Source: Commensalibacter intestini A911 (GTDB lineage Bacteria; Pseudomonadota; Alphaproteobacteria; Acetobacterales; Acetobacteraceae). Taken from it: DNA of 64,000 nt. Of the stretch, positions 18,034 to 27,934 are shown piece by piece. Under the pieces are notes generated by a model. The model made no database searches and had not been told where the DNA came from. It was given only the letters and a program-made list of their open reading frames with translations. How positions within the stretch are numbered: the stretch's first letter is position 1; each line of letters starts with the position of its first letter. Both the position numbers and the translations under genes were made by a program. The stretch is taken from positions 248,001-312,000 of the forward strand of contig NZ_AGFR01000007.1 of NCBI RefSeq assembly GCF_000231445.1, given 5' to 3'.

Positions 18034-21000
18034 ATGCCAACTATCAGTTCGATTCTGAATGGAATAACTCAAAATACTTTAACATATAATACTAGTGGTG
18101 ATTCCATCACTGTTTATGGTCAAGCCAACAACTTTACAATAGCCAATGCCGCTGTCTTAAATGTGCTGTATGGCGGCGCAACTTCTGGCACCAATGTTCA
18201 AGCACAATCAATTGAAAATGTTTATACTTATGGTTCTGCAATTGCAACAGTTGTAAACAATGGTGGCATTCAAAATGTTGTCGATAATGGATCTACCACT
18301 TCTACTATTGTAAACAATGGTGGTCTTCAAAAGATTCATGATAATGCTTCTGCTTACGTTACCATATTAAATAGTGGTGGAGTACAAAGTATATATAATG
18401 GTGGCTCTGCTTTTTATACAACAGTTCATTCTGGTGGTTATATAACTACCACTCAAAATGGTGTGTCTTTTCAGCCATATATTGAAAGTAATGGTTATGA
18501 AGATGTCGGTTATAATAGAATGACCAAGGTATCTAATGTTGGTTCTTCTATTAGTGCTCAGCTTTATGGTGGTTCTCAATATGTTTACTCTGGAAGTATA
18601 GCATCAGCAACAACCGTTTTTAATAATGGTTCTAGCTATATTCTTGCAGGCGGTTCAGCATTTAATACTATTGTTAATTCTGGTGGGTTCCAGCTTGTTG
18701 CCGGCTCCACAACCAGCACGACTTTAAACGATACCGGAGTGCTAAATGTTATATACGGCGGTATCACCTCTCATACCAATGTTAAAGGCAAATCTGCAGA
18801 AAATGTTTTTAATCAAGGCTCTGCTACAGGTACAATAGTAAGCAATAATGGTGCTCAAAATGTTTATGATAATGGATCTACAACATCCACTATTGTAAAT
18901 AATAGTGCTTCTCAAAATATTCATAATAATGGTTCTGCATACGTTACAGTTTTAAATAGTGGCGGTGTGCAAAATATATATGATGGCGGTTCTGCTTTTT
19001 ATACAACAGTAAAATCTGGTGGATATGTTGCAGCTATACAAAAAGGTTTATCTTTTCAAGCTTATATCGAAAGTGGTGGCTATGAAGATATCGGTTATAA
19101 CAAAATTACCAATTCATCTGGCACAGGTTCTTCGGTTAGCGCACAACTTTATGGTGGCTCTCAATATGTTTACTCTGGCAGTGTAGAATCTGCAGCAACA
19201 ATATTTAATGGTGGTACTAGTTATATTCTTACAGGTGGTTCCGCTGTTAGTACTATTATTTATTCTGGAGGTTCACAAAGTGTAAATGGTGTAAATGCCA
19301 TTGCTAGCAATACCACTTTAAGTAATACAGCAATATTAAATGTAGCAAATGGTGGTATTACATCTGGCACCACTATTCAAACTAGCTCAGTTGAAAATAT
19401 TTTGGGTAATGGTTCAGCTATTAGCACTCTTGTTAATTCGGGAGGCTCACAAATTATCTCTGGTTCCACAAATAGTTTTGGATCAGCAACAGGAACAATT
19501 ATTCAAGGAGGCGGTCAACAAACTATTTATGATTGGGGACGTGCTGGTGGTATAACATTATCTGGAGGAACCATTAATATTAGTGCTGGTGGTGGTATTA
19601 ATGATAATGTAAATTTTGCTTCAGGTGGAACCATTAATGTTTACTCTGGAGCTGGTGTTTCTACTCAAATTACCAGTGGTGGTAAAGAATATATCTATAG
19701 TGGTGGTATCGCGAATAACACGCTTGTAGATAATGCTAGCCAAGTGGTATTAAATGGTGGTCAAATTAATAGTACTACCATTAGCGACAATGGTACTGTC
19801 GATGTTAGCGCAGGTGGTATTGCTAGTAATGTAATTGTTAATAGTGCCGGTATCCTCCGCATTTCAAATGGAACTGTAAATACAATTACGGTTAATAATA
19901 ATGGTATCACTGTTGTTAATGGCGGAAGTGTTAATAACAATACTGTTCAATATGGTGGTATTTTCAATATCACTGATGGAGTATTAGGAGACACAACTGT
20001 AAATTCTGGAGGAGCCATACTTATATCAATAGATACTGTAGATGTAGAGGGCAATGTTAGCATTAAAACAGGTGCTTTTATAAATGATCGTGAAGCTCTT
20101 GAAGACATCACTATTAATGGTGCGTCAAAAATGAATTTAACAGCTTTATTAAATGATCCTACATTATTCGCCACTACAGATGCATCTAAGGCAATAGCAG
20201 ATAAGACGGCAACAAATAAGGAGGCAACAGTGAATCTTGATACAAATAAAACTCAGAATTCTTCTAGTAGTGTAAATACAAATAAAAAAACAAATAGTTT
20301 AAAAGATTTACTAAATAATCCAAACTATTTTGCTCCAGTTACTGTTACTCCACAAGCCACTTCATTACAAACAAGAGATTTTGTAGCACCAGAAACATTG
20401 TCAGTTACTACAACAGATTACCCAACGACAGATGGTGATGGAAATCCAATTACTGATGTAACACCAGTTACAGACACTACGGCAAGCACTGAGCTTCAAG
20501 TCTGGACTTATAAACTAGCCAGTGGTTATGGCAGAACGTCTTTTGTACCTCCAGGTCATGCGGACACTGATCGTATTTGGGGTATACAATTATATACTGC
20601 TACGGATGGCGGTGTAATTTCTACTGTTTCTAGTTTAATAGCAGGAACAGGCAGTTATGGAAGGTTAACAGGTAAAAAGTTCTCTAAACCTGTCTATGCA
20701 GCAGAAGGCGCTACAATTACAACAGAACAGAATTTTACTGAAGCAAGCAATGTTTATATTTACGACAATGCAACGTTACAAGCCACACAAGGAGCTATTG
20801 ATAATCTATATGTTGATGATGGTGGAACAGCGAATTTTTCTGATACAGCCACAGTAGGAACCTTAACATTAGAAAGTGGAGGAAAAGCAAATATTACTAC
20901 CTCAACAGGAGGAATAATTAGTCTAGAAGGAACAGATAATACTGGACTAGTTATCTCTGGAAAGGCTAGTGCTGGAGGAACAACAATCGCCTCTACTATC

Positions 21001-22245
21001 GATAACTTTGATGGAAACGATAGCATTACCCTTAAAGATGTTCAACGCAGTAATGTAGCTGGGGTAACATTTGGCGATGCAGATCATATTACCATTACAT
21101 TAAACGATGGCTCTTCAATAACCTTAAATATTCCTGGTATTGAATCTACAGGTTACACACTCGGCGAGAATAGTGATGGTAATGTTGTCTTTGAAACCTG
21201 CTTCTTGACTGGAACATTAATTGCAATGATTTCTGGTATGACAAATGTTGAAAATATTCAAGTTGGGGAGATTATTGAAACTTTTGATTGGAAAACAAAT
21301 CAAACAATCAATACTCCTGTTATTTGGGTTGGGCATAAACATATGACAGTAAAAACATATTTGCCAGATGATCTTGCAGGATATCCTGTTCGCGTTCTTA
21401 AAAATGCAATTTCAGAAAATGTTCCAAATGAAGACCTTTTAATTACACCAGAACATTGCTTATTCTTTAACGGGAATTTTATACCTGCACGTATGCTCGT
21501 GAATGGACGTTCTATCTATTATGATCGTTCAATTACTTCTTATGATTACTATCATATTGAAACTGAAGCACATTCTGTTATCTGGGCAAATAATACCTTA
21601 ACTGAAACTTATCTGGATACAGGTAATAGAAATACTTTTGAAAATAATCATAAAGTTATTTCATTATTTAATCAGGCAAAAAGTTGGGATCAAGATGGAG
21701 CGGCACCATTAAATGTTCAACGTCATGTTGTCGAACCTATCTATAACCAATTAAATAACAATGCTATTGATAAAAATCTTGAATTAAAAACTGAAGAATT
21801 ATCTTTAACTAATAATCCTGAATTCTGTTTAATGACAGAATGTGGAACAACTATTCCAGCACATTCTATTAATAATGGAAGATATATTTTCCCTATTCCT
21901 GAAGATATTCATACAGTTCAACTTTGCTCAAGAACTTATCGCCCCAACGAAACCATCGGTGCATTTATAGATGATAGACGTGAACTTGGCATATTAGTCG
22001 GAAGCATCTTAATCATCGGCCATAATGTATTTCATGCAATAACCGATCATTTATCTAATCCAAACTTAAAAGGATGGGACGCAATAGAAGAATCATCTTG
22101 CCGTTGGACAAATGGACAAGCAACCTTAAATATTCACCAAAATCATTCTCAAAAAAGAGTGTTAATCGTTAATATTTTGGCTGCAGGTCCTTATATAAAT
22201 AAAAATAATAGAGAAGAAGTAGTAGTAGAAAAAATAGCTTCATAA
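18034..22245 (+). CDS. Large Hint-domain adhesin-like protein with strand-loop-strand repeats
   Basis: The 1403-residue protein has no signal peptide and no autotransporter beta-barrel. Residues 25-700 are Gly/Ser/Asn/Thr-rich repeats of the pattern 'GG.Q.V..GG.A..T.V.SGG', the autotransporter passenger strand-loop-strand (AIDA-type) repeat that folds as a beta-helix. A Thr/Asn/Lys-rich linker follows (about 705-830), then further repeats shared with the short paralogue. The Hint_2 domain starts at Cys1056 ('FETCFLTGTLIA', 'VENIQVGEIIETF', 'LLITPEHCLFF'). The C-terminus has 'FIDDRRELGILVGSI' and 'CRWTNGQATLNI'. Hint domains cleave the chain at their first Cys, so the repeat region could be released or transferred to a nucleophile after export. 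Type I secretion is one possible route, by inference only. Confidence 0.8.
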   Translation: MPTISSILNGITQNTLTYNTSGDSITVYGQANNFTIANAAVLNVLYGGATSGTNVQAQSIENVYTYGSAIATVVNNGGIQNVVDNGSTTSTIVNNGGLQKIHDNASAYVTILNSGGVQSIYNGGSAFYTTVHSGGYITTTQNGVSFQPYIESNGYEDVGYNRMTKVSNVGSSISAQLYGGSQYVYSGSIASATTVFNNGSSYILAGGSAFNTIVNSGGFQLVAGSTTSTTLNDTGVLNVIYGGITSHTNVKGKSAENVFNQGSATGTIVSNNGAQNVYDNGSTTSTIVNNSASQNIHNNGSAYVTVLNSGGVQNIYDGGSAFYTTVKSGGYVAAIQKGLSFQAYIESGGYEDIGYNKITNSSGTGSSVSAQLYGGSQYVYSGSVESAATIFNGGTSYILTGGSAVSTIIYSGGSQSVNGVNAIASNTTLSNTAILNVANGGITSGTTIQTSSVENILGNGSAISTLVNSGGSQIISGSTNSFGSATGTIIQGGGQQTIYDWGRAGGITLSGGTINISAGGGINDNVNFASGGTINVYSGAGVSTQITSGGKEYIYSGGIANNTLVDNASQVVLNGGQINSTTISDNGTVDVSAGGIASNVIVNSAGILRISNGTVNTITVNNNGITVVNGGSVNNNTVQYGGIFNITDGVLGDTTVNSGGAILISIDTVDVEGNVSIKTGAFINDREALEDITINGASKMNLTALLNDPTLFATTDASKAIADKTATNKEATVNLDTNKTQNSSSSVNTNKKTNSLKDLLNNPNYFAPVTVTPQATSLQTRDFVAPETLSVTTTDYPTTDGDGNPITDVTPVTDTTASTELQVWTYKLASGYGRTSFVPPGHADTDRIWGIQLYTATDGGVISTVSSLIAGTGSYGRLTGKKFSKPVYAAEGATITTEQNFTEASNVYIYDNATLQATQGAIDNLYVDDGGTANFSDTATVGTLTLESGGKANITTSTGGIISLEGTDNTGLVISGKASAGGTTIASTIDNFDGNDSITLKDVQRSNVAGVTFGDADHITITLNDGSSITLNIPGIESTGYTLGENSDGNVVFETCFLTGTLIAMISGMTNVENIQVGEIIETFDWKTNQTINTPVIWVGHKHMTVKTYLPDDLAGYPVRVLKNAISENVPNEDLLITPEHCLFFNGNFIPARMLVNGRSIYYDRSITSYDYYHIETEAHSVIWANNTLTETYLDTGNRNTFENNHKVISLFNQAKSWDQDGAAPLNVQRHVVEPIYNQLNNNAIDKNLELKTEELSLTNNPEFCLMTECGTTIPAHSINNGRYIFPIPEDIHTVQLCSRTYRPNETIGAFIDDRRELGILVGSILIIGHNVFHAITDHLSNPNLKGWDAIEESSCRWTNGQATLNIHQNHSQKRVLIVNILAAGPYINKNNREEVVVEKIAS
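18154..19470 (+). repeat. ~590-bp tandem duplication inside the Hint adhesin
   Basis: Two full units (protein residues 41-235 and 236-433) and a partial third (from 434) align throughout, marked by 'VLNVLYGG', 'VLNVIYGG' and 'ILNVANGG', 'GSTTSTIVNN' (twice), 'SAFYTTV.SGGY', and 'SAQLYGGSQYVYSGS'. Unit length is 585-594 bp. Such units can expand or contract by recombination. Confidence 0.85.
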
Positions 22246-22275
22246 TCTATAGTCAAAGTTTGTATAAAAATAGAT

Positions 22276-22319
22276 AAGTGCTGTTTCCTATATTTCAAGT
22301 AGGAAACAGCACTTTTTTT
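22276..22319 (+). terminator. Terminator of long Hint gene
   Basis: A 14-bp perfect stem (22276-22289 with 22301-22314) is followed by T7. It is identical to the hairpin after the short paralogue. Confidence 0.92.
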
Positions 22320-22329
22320 AATATCTATA

Positions 22330-22368
22330 AAAAAAGCTTTAATACCAGTTCGGTATTAAAGCTTTTTT
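22330..22368. terminator. Second, bidirectional terminator
   Basis: A 17-bp perfect stem (22330-22346 with 22352-22368, 5-nt loop) starts with A6 and ends with T6. It works in both directions and ends the minus-strand puuP-puuB operon. Confidence 0.9.
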
Positions 22369-22391
22369 ATGCACTTATTATATTGAATCAA

Positions 22392-23810
22392 TTAAAATGA
22401 AATCATTTTGCCTGGTGTAATCATGCCTTGTAACCCAAGTAAAGATTTTGCCAATGGAATAGCTACTGGAGAAAGTTGTCTACCTAGCAAAATAGAGCGA
22501 TGTTCGATAGCCGCTAGCATTGCAAAATCATCATTATTCTTCAAAATATCATCTCTGATTGATTTACCAATACGAACCGTTTGCGCAATACCATGACCAC
22601 TCCAGCCACTGACTGCATAAACAGGCACTGTTTTTTCAATCTTACGACAATCTGTTGCACCATTTAACGTTAAATCAGTCGTACCACTCCACGCAAATTC
22701 AAATTTTAGATCTTTTCGTTCAGGGAAAACGGTTTCTAAACGAGAAGTTAAATAACTAATCGTTTTTTCTTCATTCCAACGCGTCCCTGTTCCCTGTCCA
22801 CCAAACAAAATTCTTTGTTTTTTAACAGGACGATAATAATCAATTTGGAATTGTGTATCATAAACTGCCAAATCCGTTGGCAATAATGTTTCTGTCCCGC
22901 CTTCTACAGGATTAGTCACCGCAACATAAGTATAAAACGGAATGGTTGAATCAGATTCAGAAAGAAGTTTAAACGTAGAATCATGCACAGCAAGCACAAT
23001 CCCCTTCTTCGCCAACACACTTCCTGACTCTGTTCTTACTCTGGTGCCATTCGGCGTTTCTTCTATTTCTAGAACTTCACTATCTTCGAAAACATGGCCA
23101 CCGTTTTTAATAAAACCATAAATCATTCCACGAACTAACGCCAATGAGTGAATTTGGCCACCCATACTATCTAAGGCACCACCGTGATAAAGGTCAGAGT
23201 TAATATGCTCTCTAATTTCATACTCACCCAACATCGTCACAGAATCATCACCAAGATGTCTACGCGCATCAGCCCCCTTAACCAATGCACCAATATGACC
23301 AGGGTGAATAGCCGCTGTTAAATGACCCTTGCGCATATCAACTGCTAAATCATACTTACTAACGATTTCTCTGATTAAATCAAAACACTCAATAGAGGTA
23401 AAACGCCACAAACGACAAGCTTCATCATAATCAAAATTTTCAATCATGGTTTCAGCTTCCCAACGGGCTAATCCTGGGGTTAACTGTCCACCATTACGAC
23501 CTGATGCGGCTGAACCTACACGATTTTTTTCTAACAAAATTGTATCTACACCAGATTCAGACAGATGTAATGCTGTTGATGCGCCCAGCAACCCACCTCC
23601 AATAACCACAACATCACAAGTGGTTTCTTCTTCTAACTTAGGAAAACCAGACCAGGTGGATAAAGTTGCTTCGTAATAGTTTGCTGGATGTTCAGGCTTT
23701 TGATCACCATCCACCCAATTCCAATCTTCTTGCTTTTCTGTATTATTCGTTGGAACAACCAAAGCATCATCAATTAATACTGGTTTTTCAATTTTTTGTT
23801 TTGACGGCAT
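22392..23810 (-). CDS. puuB: PuuB-like FAD-dependent amine oxidoreductase
   Basis: The 472-residue flavoprotein has a Rossmann FAD-binding motif at residues 68-82 ('VVIGGGLLGASTALHL') and the 'SGRNGGQ' element (103-109) found in gamma-glutamylputrescine oxidase PuuB and relatives in the DAO family (DadA/SoxA-like). The C-terminal 'YAVSGWSGHGIAQTVRIGK' is the second FAD-contacting region. PuuB oxidises gamma-glutamylputrescine with release of ammonia and H2O2. The assignment to polyamine rather than another amine rests on the motif and the putrescine-type permease 28 nt upstream. An N-terminal extension of about 60 residues precedes the fold. Confidence 0.72.
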   Translation of the reverse strand: MPSKQKIEKPVLIDDALVVPTNNTEKQEDWNWVDGDQKPEHPANYYEATLSTWSGFPKLEEETTCDVVVIGGGLLGASTALHLSESGVDTILLEKNRVGSAASGRNGGQLTPGLARWEAETMIENFDYDEACRLWRFTSIECFDLIREIVSKYDLAVDMRKGHLTAAIHPGHIGALVKGADARRHLGDDSVTMLGEYEIREHINSDLYHGGALDSMGGQIHSLALVRGMIYGFIKNGGHVFEDSEVLEIEETPNGTRVRTESGSVLAKKGIVLAVHDSTFKLLSESDSTIPFYTYVAVTNPVEGGTETLLPTDLAVYDTQFQIDYYRPVKKQRILFGGQGTGTRWNEEKTISYLTSRLETVFPERKDLKFEFAWSGTTDLTLNGATDCRKIEKTVPVYAVSGWSGHGIAQTVRIGKSIRDDILKNNDDFAMLAAIEHRSILLGRQLSPVAIPLAKSLLGLQGMITPGKMISF

Positions 23811-23838
23811 TTACTATATACTCGATTTGTAACATTGA

Positions 23839-25206
23839 TTAAAGGGTAAGGGCATCTTCTTCTTTTTGTAAGAATGTTTGTTCATCTTTAACAAAAAGTG
23901 ATTTTTGATATTTTTTTAAATAAAGAAGATAAAGTAATCCCAAAAATGTCCATGATAGACCACATATAAATGAATCTGCTTGTAGATTCAACCACATATA
24001 AGCAACTGTAATTAACCCCAATACTGGAAACACAATATTTAGTATAATTTCTTTAGGAGTTTTGATTTGTTTTTTATAATAAACAAACATCACTAAAATA
24101 CAGATATTCACCGCACTAAAAGCAATCATCGCCCCGAAATTCACAAATGAAACAGCAGTATCTAAATTACAAAAAATAGCTGCTAAAGATAAGAAACCTA
24201 CAAGCAACACACAAAAATATGGAGAATGATATTTAGGGTGCACATATCTAAAGATTTGCCCTGGGATAAAGCGAGCAATCCCCATGATATATAATAATCT
24301 TGCTGCACTGGCATGAGAAGCTAACGCTGAAGCAAACGTATTGACTAACATTGCAATCATAAAGAATTTCTCAAAAATCGCACCACCAACATAAAAGGCA
24401 ATTTCGGGAGAAGAGGAATCTTTATAATTTTTCAATAACTCATTCGTTGGATAATATAACTGAATAAACCAAGCACTAATAAAGAAAATAATCCCACCAG
24501 CTAACACAGTAATCATAATTGCTTGAGGAATAGTCTTTTTTGAGTCTTTTGTTTCGCTAGCCAATGTAGAGACGGCATCAAACCCTAAGAACGAAAAGCA
24601 TAAAACCGCAGCACCACCGACCAAAGGTCCTAAACTATTATCTCCATTAAATAAAGGTTTCGTATTCAATAAGGCCGCATACCCTCCGCCTAATTTAATA
24701 TGAATGACCAAATAGATAAAATAGACTGTTAAGATTAAAGGCACGCCAACAAAAATGAAATTCATATTGGCCAATAAACTGACATTCCGAGAGTTTATGT
24801 AGGTAACAATCGCTACATAGACAGCAATCAGTATCCATTTGGGAATATCTGGAAATAATGCACTTAAATATGCTCCTGATAACAAGGCATTAATCATCGG
24901 TAAGAGCATATAATCCTGCAAAGTCGCCCATCCAACAATAAACCCACTTTCTTTACCACAGATTTTACCTGTATAGGTGAATGCAGAACCAGACTCAGGA
25001 AAAGTCGCAGCTAAGCGACTATAGCTCATAGCCGTTAACAAAATTGCCACCAACGTTAATAAATACGCCAATGGAACGCGACCATTTGTACGTTCAGAAA
25101 CGATTCCAAATGTATCAAACACAGTCATTGGTGTTAAATATGCAACACCGATAATAACAACTTGCCATAAAGATAGCAGCTTTACAGTCTTTTTCAATTG
25201 ATCCAT
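23839..25206 (-). CDS. puuP: APC-family permease, PuuP-like
   Basis: The 455-residue protein has about 12 transmembrane helices and follows the APC superfamily. The N-terminal 'VVIIGVAYLTPMTVFDTFGIVSERTNGRVPLAYLLTLVAILLTAMSYSRLAATFPESGSAFTY' parallels the putrescine importer PuuP. 'FLGFDAVSTLASETKDSKKTIPQAI' is the conserved APC helix-6/7 region. It is the first gene of an operon with the PuuB-like oxidase, so import and oxidation of putrescine or a related amine is the likely joint role. Substrate remains inferred. Confidence 0.78.
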   Translation of the reverse strand: MDQLKKTVKLLSLWQVVIIGVAYLTPMTVFDTFGIVSERTNGRVPLAYLLTLVAILLTAMSYSRLAATFPESGSAFTYTGKICGKESGFIVGWATLQDYMLLPMINALLSGAYLSALFPDIPKWILIAVYVAIVTYINSRNVSLLANMNFIFVGVPLILTVYFIYLVIHIKLGGGYAALLNTKPLFNGDNSLGPLVGGAAVLCFSFLGFDAVSTLASETKDSKKTIPQAIMITVLAGGIIFFISAWFIQLYYPTNELLKNYKDSSSPEIAFYVGGAIFEKFFMIAMLVNTFASALASHASAARLLYIMGIARFIPGQIFRYVHPKYHSPYFCVLLVGFLSLAAIFCNLDTAVSFVNFGAMIAFSAVNICILVMFVYYKKQIKTPKEIILNIVFPVLGLITVAYMWLNLQADSFICGLSWTFLGLLYLLYLKKYQKSLFVKDEQTFLQKEEDALTL

Positions 25207-25365
25207 TAATTACATCTTTATCTTCTCGAAAATTTATAATAAGCTTCGCAAATTAATTACTTTTATTGCATTTTAAGTAATTAATTTTAAAATAAACTCC
25301 ATCATATGCAATTTATGCAAAAAAAATCAAGAATAAGATTAAGAATGATAATAACTTTTGATTGA

Positions 25366-25878
25366 TTAAACACTTTTACTGACATAAGTCAGCATCTTGT
25401 TTTCATTCCGAATGAATTTTTCCTCGATAATCATTCCAATTCCTCCTAATACTCGACGAGATGGAATATTATCTTCTTTGGAAACCGCAACAATTCGATC
25501 ATGTCCACGTGCATGTGCTTCCATTAAGACCGCATAAGCTGCTTCACGCGCATATCCCCTGCCCTGAGCCCATGGCCATAAAGAAAAACGCAACGCATAT
25601 CCTCTACCATCTTGCCGATGATGTATTCCTGTGATGCCTAAAAATTGTGAGTGACCAAATTGAGCGTTTTCATGCACTGTATACATTCCAATACGATGAC
25701 ATCCCCAATAAACAGTATCTGCTCCCATTTCTATCTCGGCTTGCAAACGCGTTCTAACACCACCCAACATATGACCAAAAGCTTGACTATCGGTTTTTAA
25801 AGAAACCACATCCTCAAGATCTTGCCATCCAATCGGAGATAAAATTAATCGCGGTGTGTATAATAAAGACGAAATCAC
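25366..25878 (-). CDS. GNAT acetyltransferase (RimJ/RimL-like)
   Basis: The 170-residue protein has the RimJ/RimL-type start 'LLYTPRLILSPIGWQDLEDVVSL', the acetyl-CoA-binding loop 'QGRGYARE' (105-112) and the late 'DNIPSRRVLGGIGM', in which the Asn and Arg/Gly positions are typical of GNAT N-acetyltransferases acting on small molecules or N-termini. The acceptor is unknown. It is transcribed on its own strand segment upstream of the ettA terminator. Confidence 0.8.
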   Translation of the reverse strand: MISSLLYTPRLILSPIGWQDLEDVVSLKTDSQAFGHMLGGVRTRLQAEIEMGADTVYWGCHRIGMYTVHENAQFGHSQFLGITGIHHRQDGRGYALRFSLWPWAQGRGYAREAAYAVLMEAHARGHDRIVAVSKEDNIPSRRVLGGIGMIIEEKFIRNENKMLTYVSKSV

Positions 25879-25902
25879 AGATTTTATTCAATCACTATAA
25901 AT

Positions 25903-25938
25903 GAAAACACCCATCTCATTAATGTATGAAATGGGTGT
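25903..25938 (-). terminator. Terminator after ettA
   Basis: A 13-nt stem with one mismatch (25907-25919 with 25926-25938, 6-nt loop) is followed on the minus strand by TTTTC. It lies just past the ettA stop. Confidence 0.75.
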
Positions 25939-25966
25939 ATCTATTCCACTAAAGCAGAATTAAAAC

Positions 25967-27646
25967 TTATCGTGAAATAGGTTTGTATTTAATACGACTT
26001 GGTTCAGTTGCATCTGGGCCAAGACGACGGCGTTTGTCCGCTTCATAAGCTTCAAAGTTTCCTTCGAACCATTCAACGTGACTATCCCCTTCAAAAGCCA
26101 AAATATGCGTTGCCAAGCGATCCAAGAACCATCTATCATGGCTGATGACCACTGCACAACCTGCAAATTCTTCTAATGCTTCTTCCAATACGCGCAATGT
26201 GTCCAAATCCAAATCGTTGGTTGGTTCATCCAACAACAAAACATTGCTTTCTTTTTTTAACATTTTAGCCATGTGAACACGATTACGTTCACCACCAGAA
26301 AGAATACCAACTTTCTTTTGTTGATCTGATCCTTTGAAGTTAAACGCACCCACATACGCACGAGAGGCAATAGAGCGTTTACCAAAGTAAATCACATCGG
26401 TTCCACCAGAGATTTCTTCCCATACGGTTTTATTTGGATCTAAATCATCACGAGACTGATCAACATATCCAAGTTGAACTGTTTCACCGATACGGATATC
26501 CCCTTGATCTGGCTTATCTGCACCTGTGATCATTTTAAACAAGGTAGACTTCCCTGCACCATTCGGGCCGATAACACCAACGATCCCTCCAGGTGGAAGT
26601 TTAAAGTTCAACCCATCAATTAACAAACGATCATTAAATCCTTTGCTAAGATTTTCTGCTTCAATAACCACACTTCCCAAACGAGGGCCTGGTGCGATAT
26701 TAATTTCTGTTGTTCCACCAACTTTTTCTTGGTTTTGAGCCAACATTTCTTCATATTTTGCAATACGTGCCTGACTTTTGGCTTGTCTTGCTTTTGGAGA
26801 AGCACTGATCCATTGTTGTTCAGCAGCCAACGCACGTTGACGCGCACTTTCTTCTTTTTCTTCCTGAGCCAAACGTTTACGTTTTTGACCTAACCATGAA
26901 GAGTAATTTCCTTCGAATGGATAGCCACGTCCACGCTCAATTTCCAAGATCCAGTTGGTAACATTATCCAAGAAATAACGATCATGGGTAATTAAAATCA
27001 CTGTGCCTGTATATTCACGTAAAGTTTGTTCAAGCCAAGCAACACTTTCTGCATCCAAATGGTTGGTTGGTTCATCCAATAATAAGATATCTGGTTTTTC
27101 AAGCAACAAACGACAAAGTGCTACGCGACGACGTTCACCCCCAGAAAGTTTTTCAACATTCATATTCGCAGGCGGACAACGTAATGCATCTAATGCAATT
27201 TCAATTTGGCGATCTAAATCCCAACCATTTCCAGCATCAATGACTTCTTGTAGTTCTGCTTGTTCAGCAAGCAGTGCTGTCATTTCATCATCATCCATCG
27301 GTTCTGCGAACTTCATAGAGATTTCATTGAAACGATCTACGGCTTTCTTTAGAGGGCCAAAGCCTTCAGCAACATTTTCACCGACATTTTTTGTATTATC
27401 TAATTGAGGCTCTTGCTCTAAGTAACCGACTTTAATGCCATCGGCTGCCCATGCTTCACCACCAAATTCTTTATCTTTACCCGCGATGATTTTTAAAAGG
27501 GTTGATTTACCCGCACCATTCACCCCAAGCACACCAATTTTTACGCCTGGTAAAAAGGATAATGTAATCCCTTTAAAGACTTCGCGCCCACCAGGATAAG
27601 CCTTGGTCAAATCTTTCATTACATAAACATACTGAGGCCCAGCCAT
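25967..27646 (-). CDS. ettA: Energy-dependent translational throttle protein EttA
   Basis: EttA is an ABC-F ATPase that binds the ribosomal E site and gates the first peptide bond according to energy state. The 559-residue length is normal. Two ABC domains are present: Walker A 'GVNGAGKST' (41-49), signature 'LSGGERRRVALCRLLL' and 'LLLDEPTNHLD', then 'GPNGAGKST', 'LSGGERNRVHMAKML' and 'LLLDEPTNDLD'. The arm ('NWILEIERGRGYPFEGNYSSWL') and the linker between the domains are EttA-like, and no membrane segments exist. A strong RBS (GAAGGAG) precedes the ATG. It lies downstream of a tRNA gene. Confidence 0.95.
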   Translation of the reverse strand: MAGPQYVYVMKDLTKAYPGGREVFKGITLSFLPGVKIGVLGVNGAGKSTLLKIIAGKDKEFGGEAWAADGIKVGYLEQEPQLDNTKNVGENVAEGFGPLKKAVDRFNEISMKFAEPMDDDEMTALLAEQAELQEVIDAGNGWDLDRQIEIALDALRCPPANMNVEKLSGGERRRVALCRLLLEKPDILLLDEPTNHLDAESVAWLEQTLREYTGTVILITHDRYFLDNVTNWILEIERGRGYPFEGNYSSWLGQKRKRLAQEEKEESARQRALAAEQQWISASPKARQAKSQARIAKYEEMLAQNQEKVGGTTEINIAPGPRLGSVVIEAENLSKGFNDRLLIDGLNFKLPPGGIVGVIGPNGAGKSTLFKMITGADKPDQGDIRIGETVQLGYVDQSRDDLDPNKTVWEEISGGTDVIYFGKRSIASRAYVGAFNFKGSDQQKKVGILSGGERNRVHMAKMLKKESNVLLLDEPTNDLDLDTLRVLEEALEEFAGCAVVISHDRWFLDRLATHILAFEGDSHVEWFEGNFEAYEADKRRRLGPDATEPSRIKYKPISR

Positions 27647-27750
27647 CGTCGAGAAGCTCCTTCAAAAAATCCATCAAACATATACTATAGGGGGAAATTA
27701 TGCCCGCCTAATTCTTTGCTTCAGGCGAAATCATATCATTAAAAAGCGTC

Positions 27751-27824
27751 TGCGCCCGGCAGGACTTGAACCTGCAACCAGACCGTTATGAGCGGCCGGC
27801 TCTAACCAGTTGAGCTACAGGCGC
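27751..27824 (-). tRNA. tRNA with CAT anticodon (Met or lysidine-type Ile)
   Basis: The minus strand folds as a 74-nt cloverleaf: acceptor GCGCCTG/CGGGCGC, D-arm 'GCTCAACTGGTTAGAGC', anticodon stem-loop 'GGCCG-CTCATAA-CGGTC' and T-arm 'GCAGG-TTCAAGT-CCTGC'. The anticodon is CAT and the discriminator base A; CCA is not encoded. It is not an initiator type, because the acceptor ends pair. CAT tRNAs can be elongator Met or Ile(k2C); I cannot decide between them from sequence alone. Confidence 0.95.
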
Positions 27825-27934
27825 ATAAACGCTTCTTCTATTTGCCGTAAAATGATCTTTTTTGCAAGGTTTTTTTTGCTAAAAAAAGAAAAATTTTAGA
27901 ATTTTTTATCTCCAAATTATACGCGATAGGTCAA

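Noticed and set aside
18034-22245. Classical type V autotransporter
   Set aside because: The repeats are of autotransporter passenger type, but there is no Sec signal and no C-terminal beta-barrel; the C-terminus is a Hint domain and a non-barrel module.
21199-22245. Intein inserted in a host protein
   Set aside because: Both Hint domains lie near the C-terminus with no recognisable host protein split around them, and no homing endonuclease motif. Hint_2 autoprocessing fits better.
26526-27407. Plus-strand open frames opposite ettA
   Set aside because: They are reverse-complement shadows of the conserved ABC-F gene.
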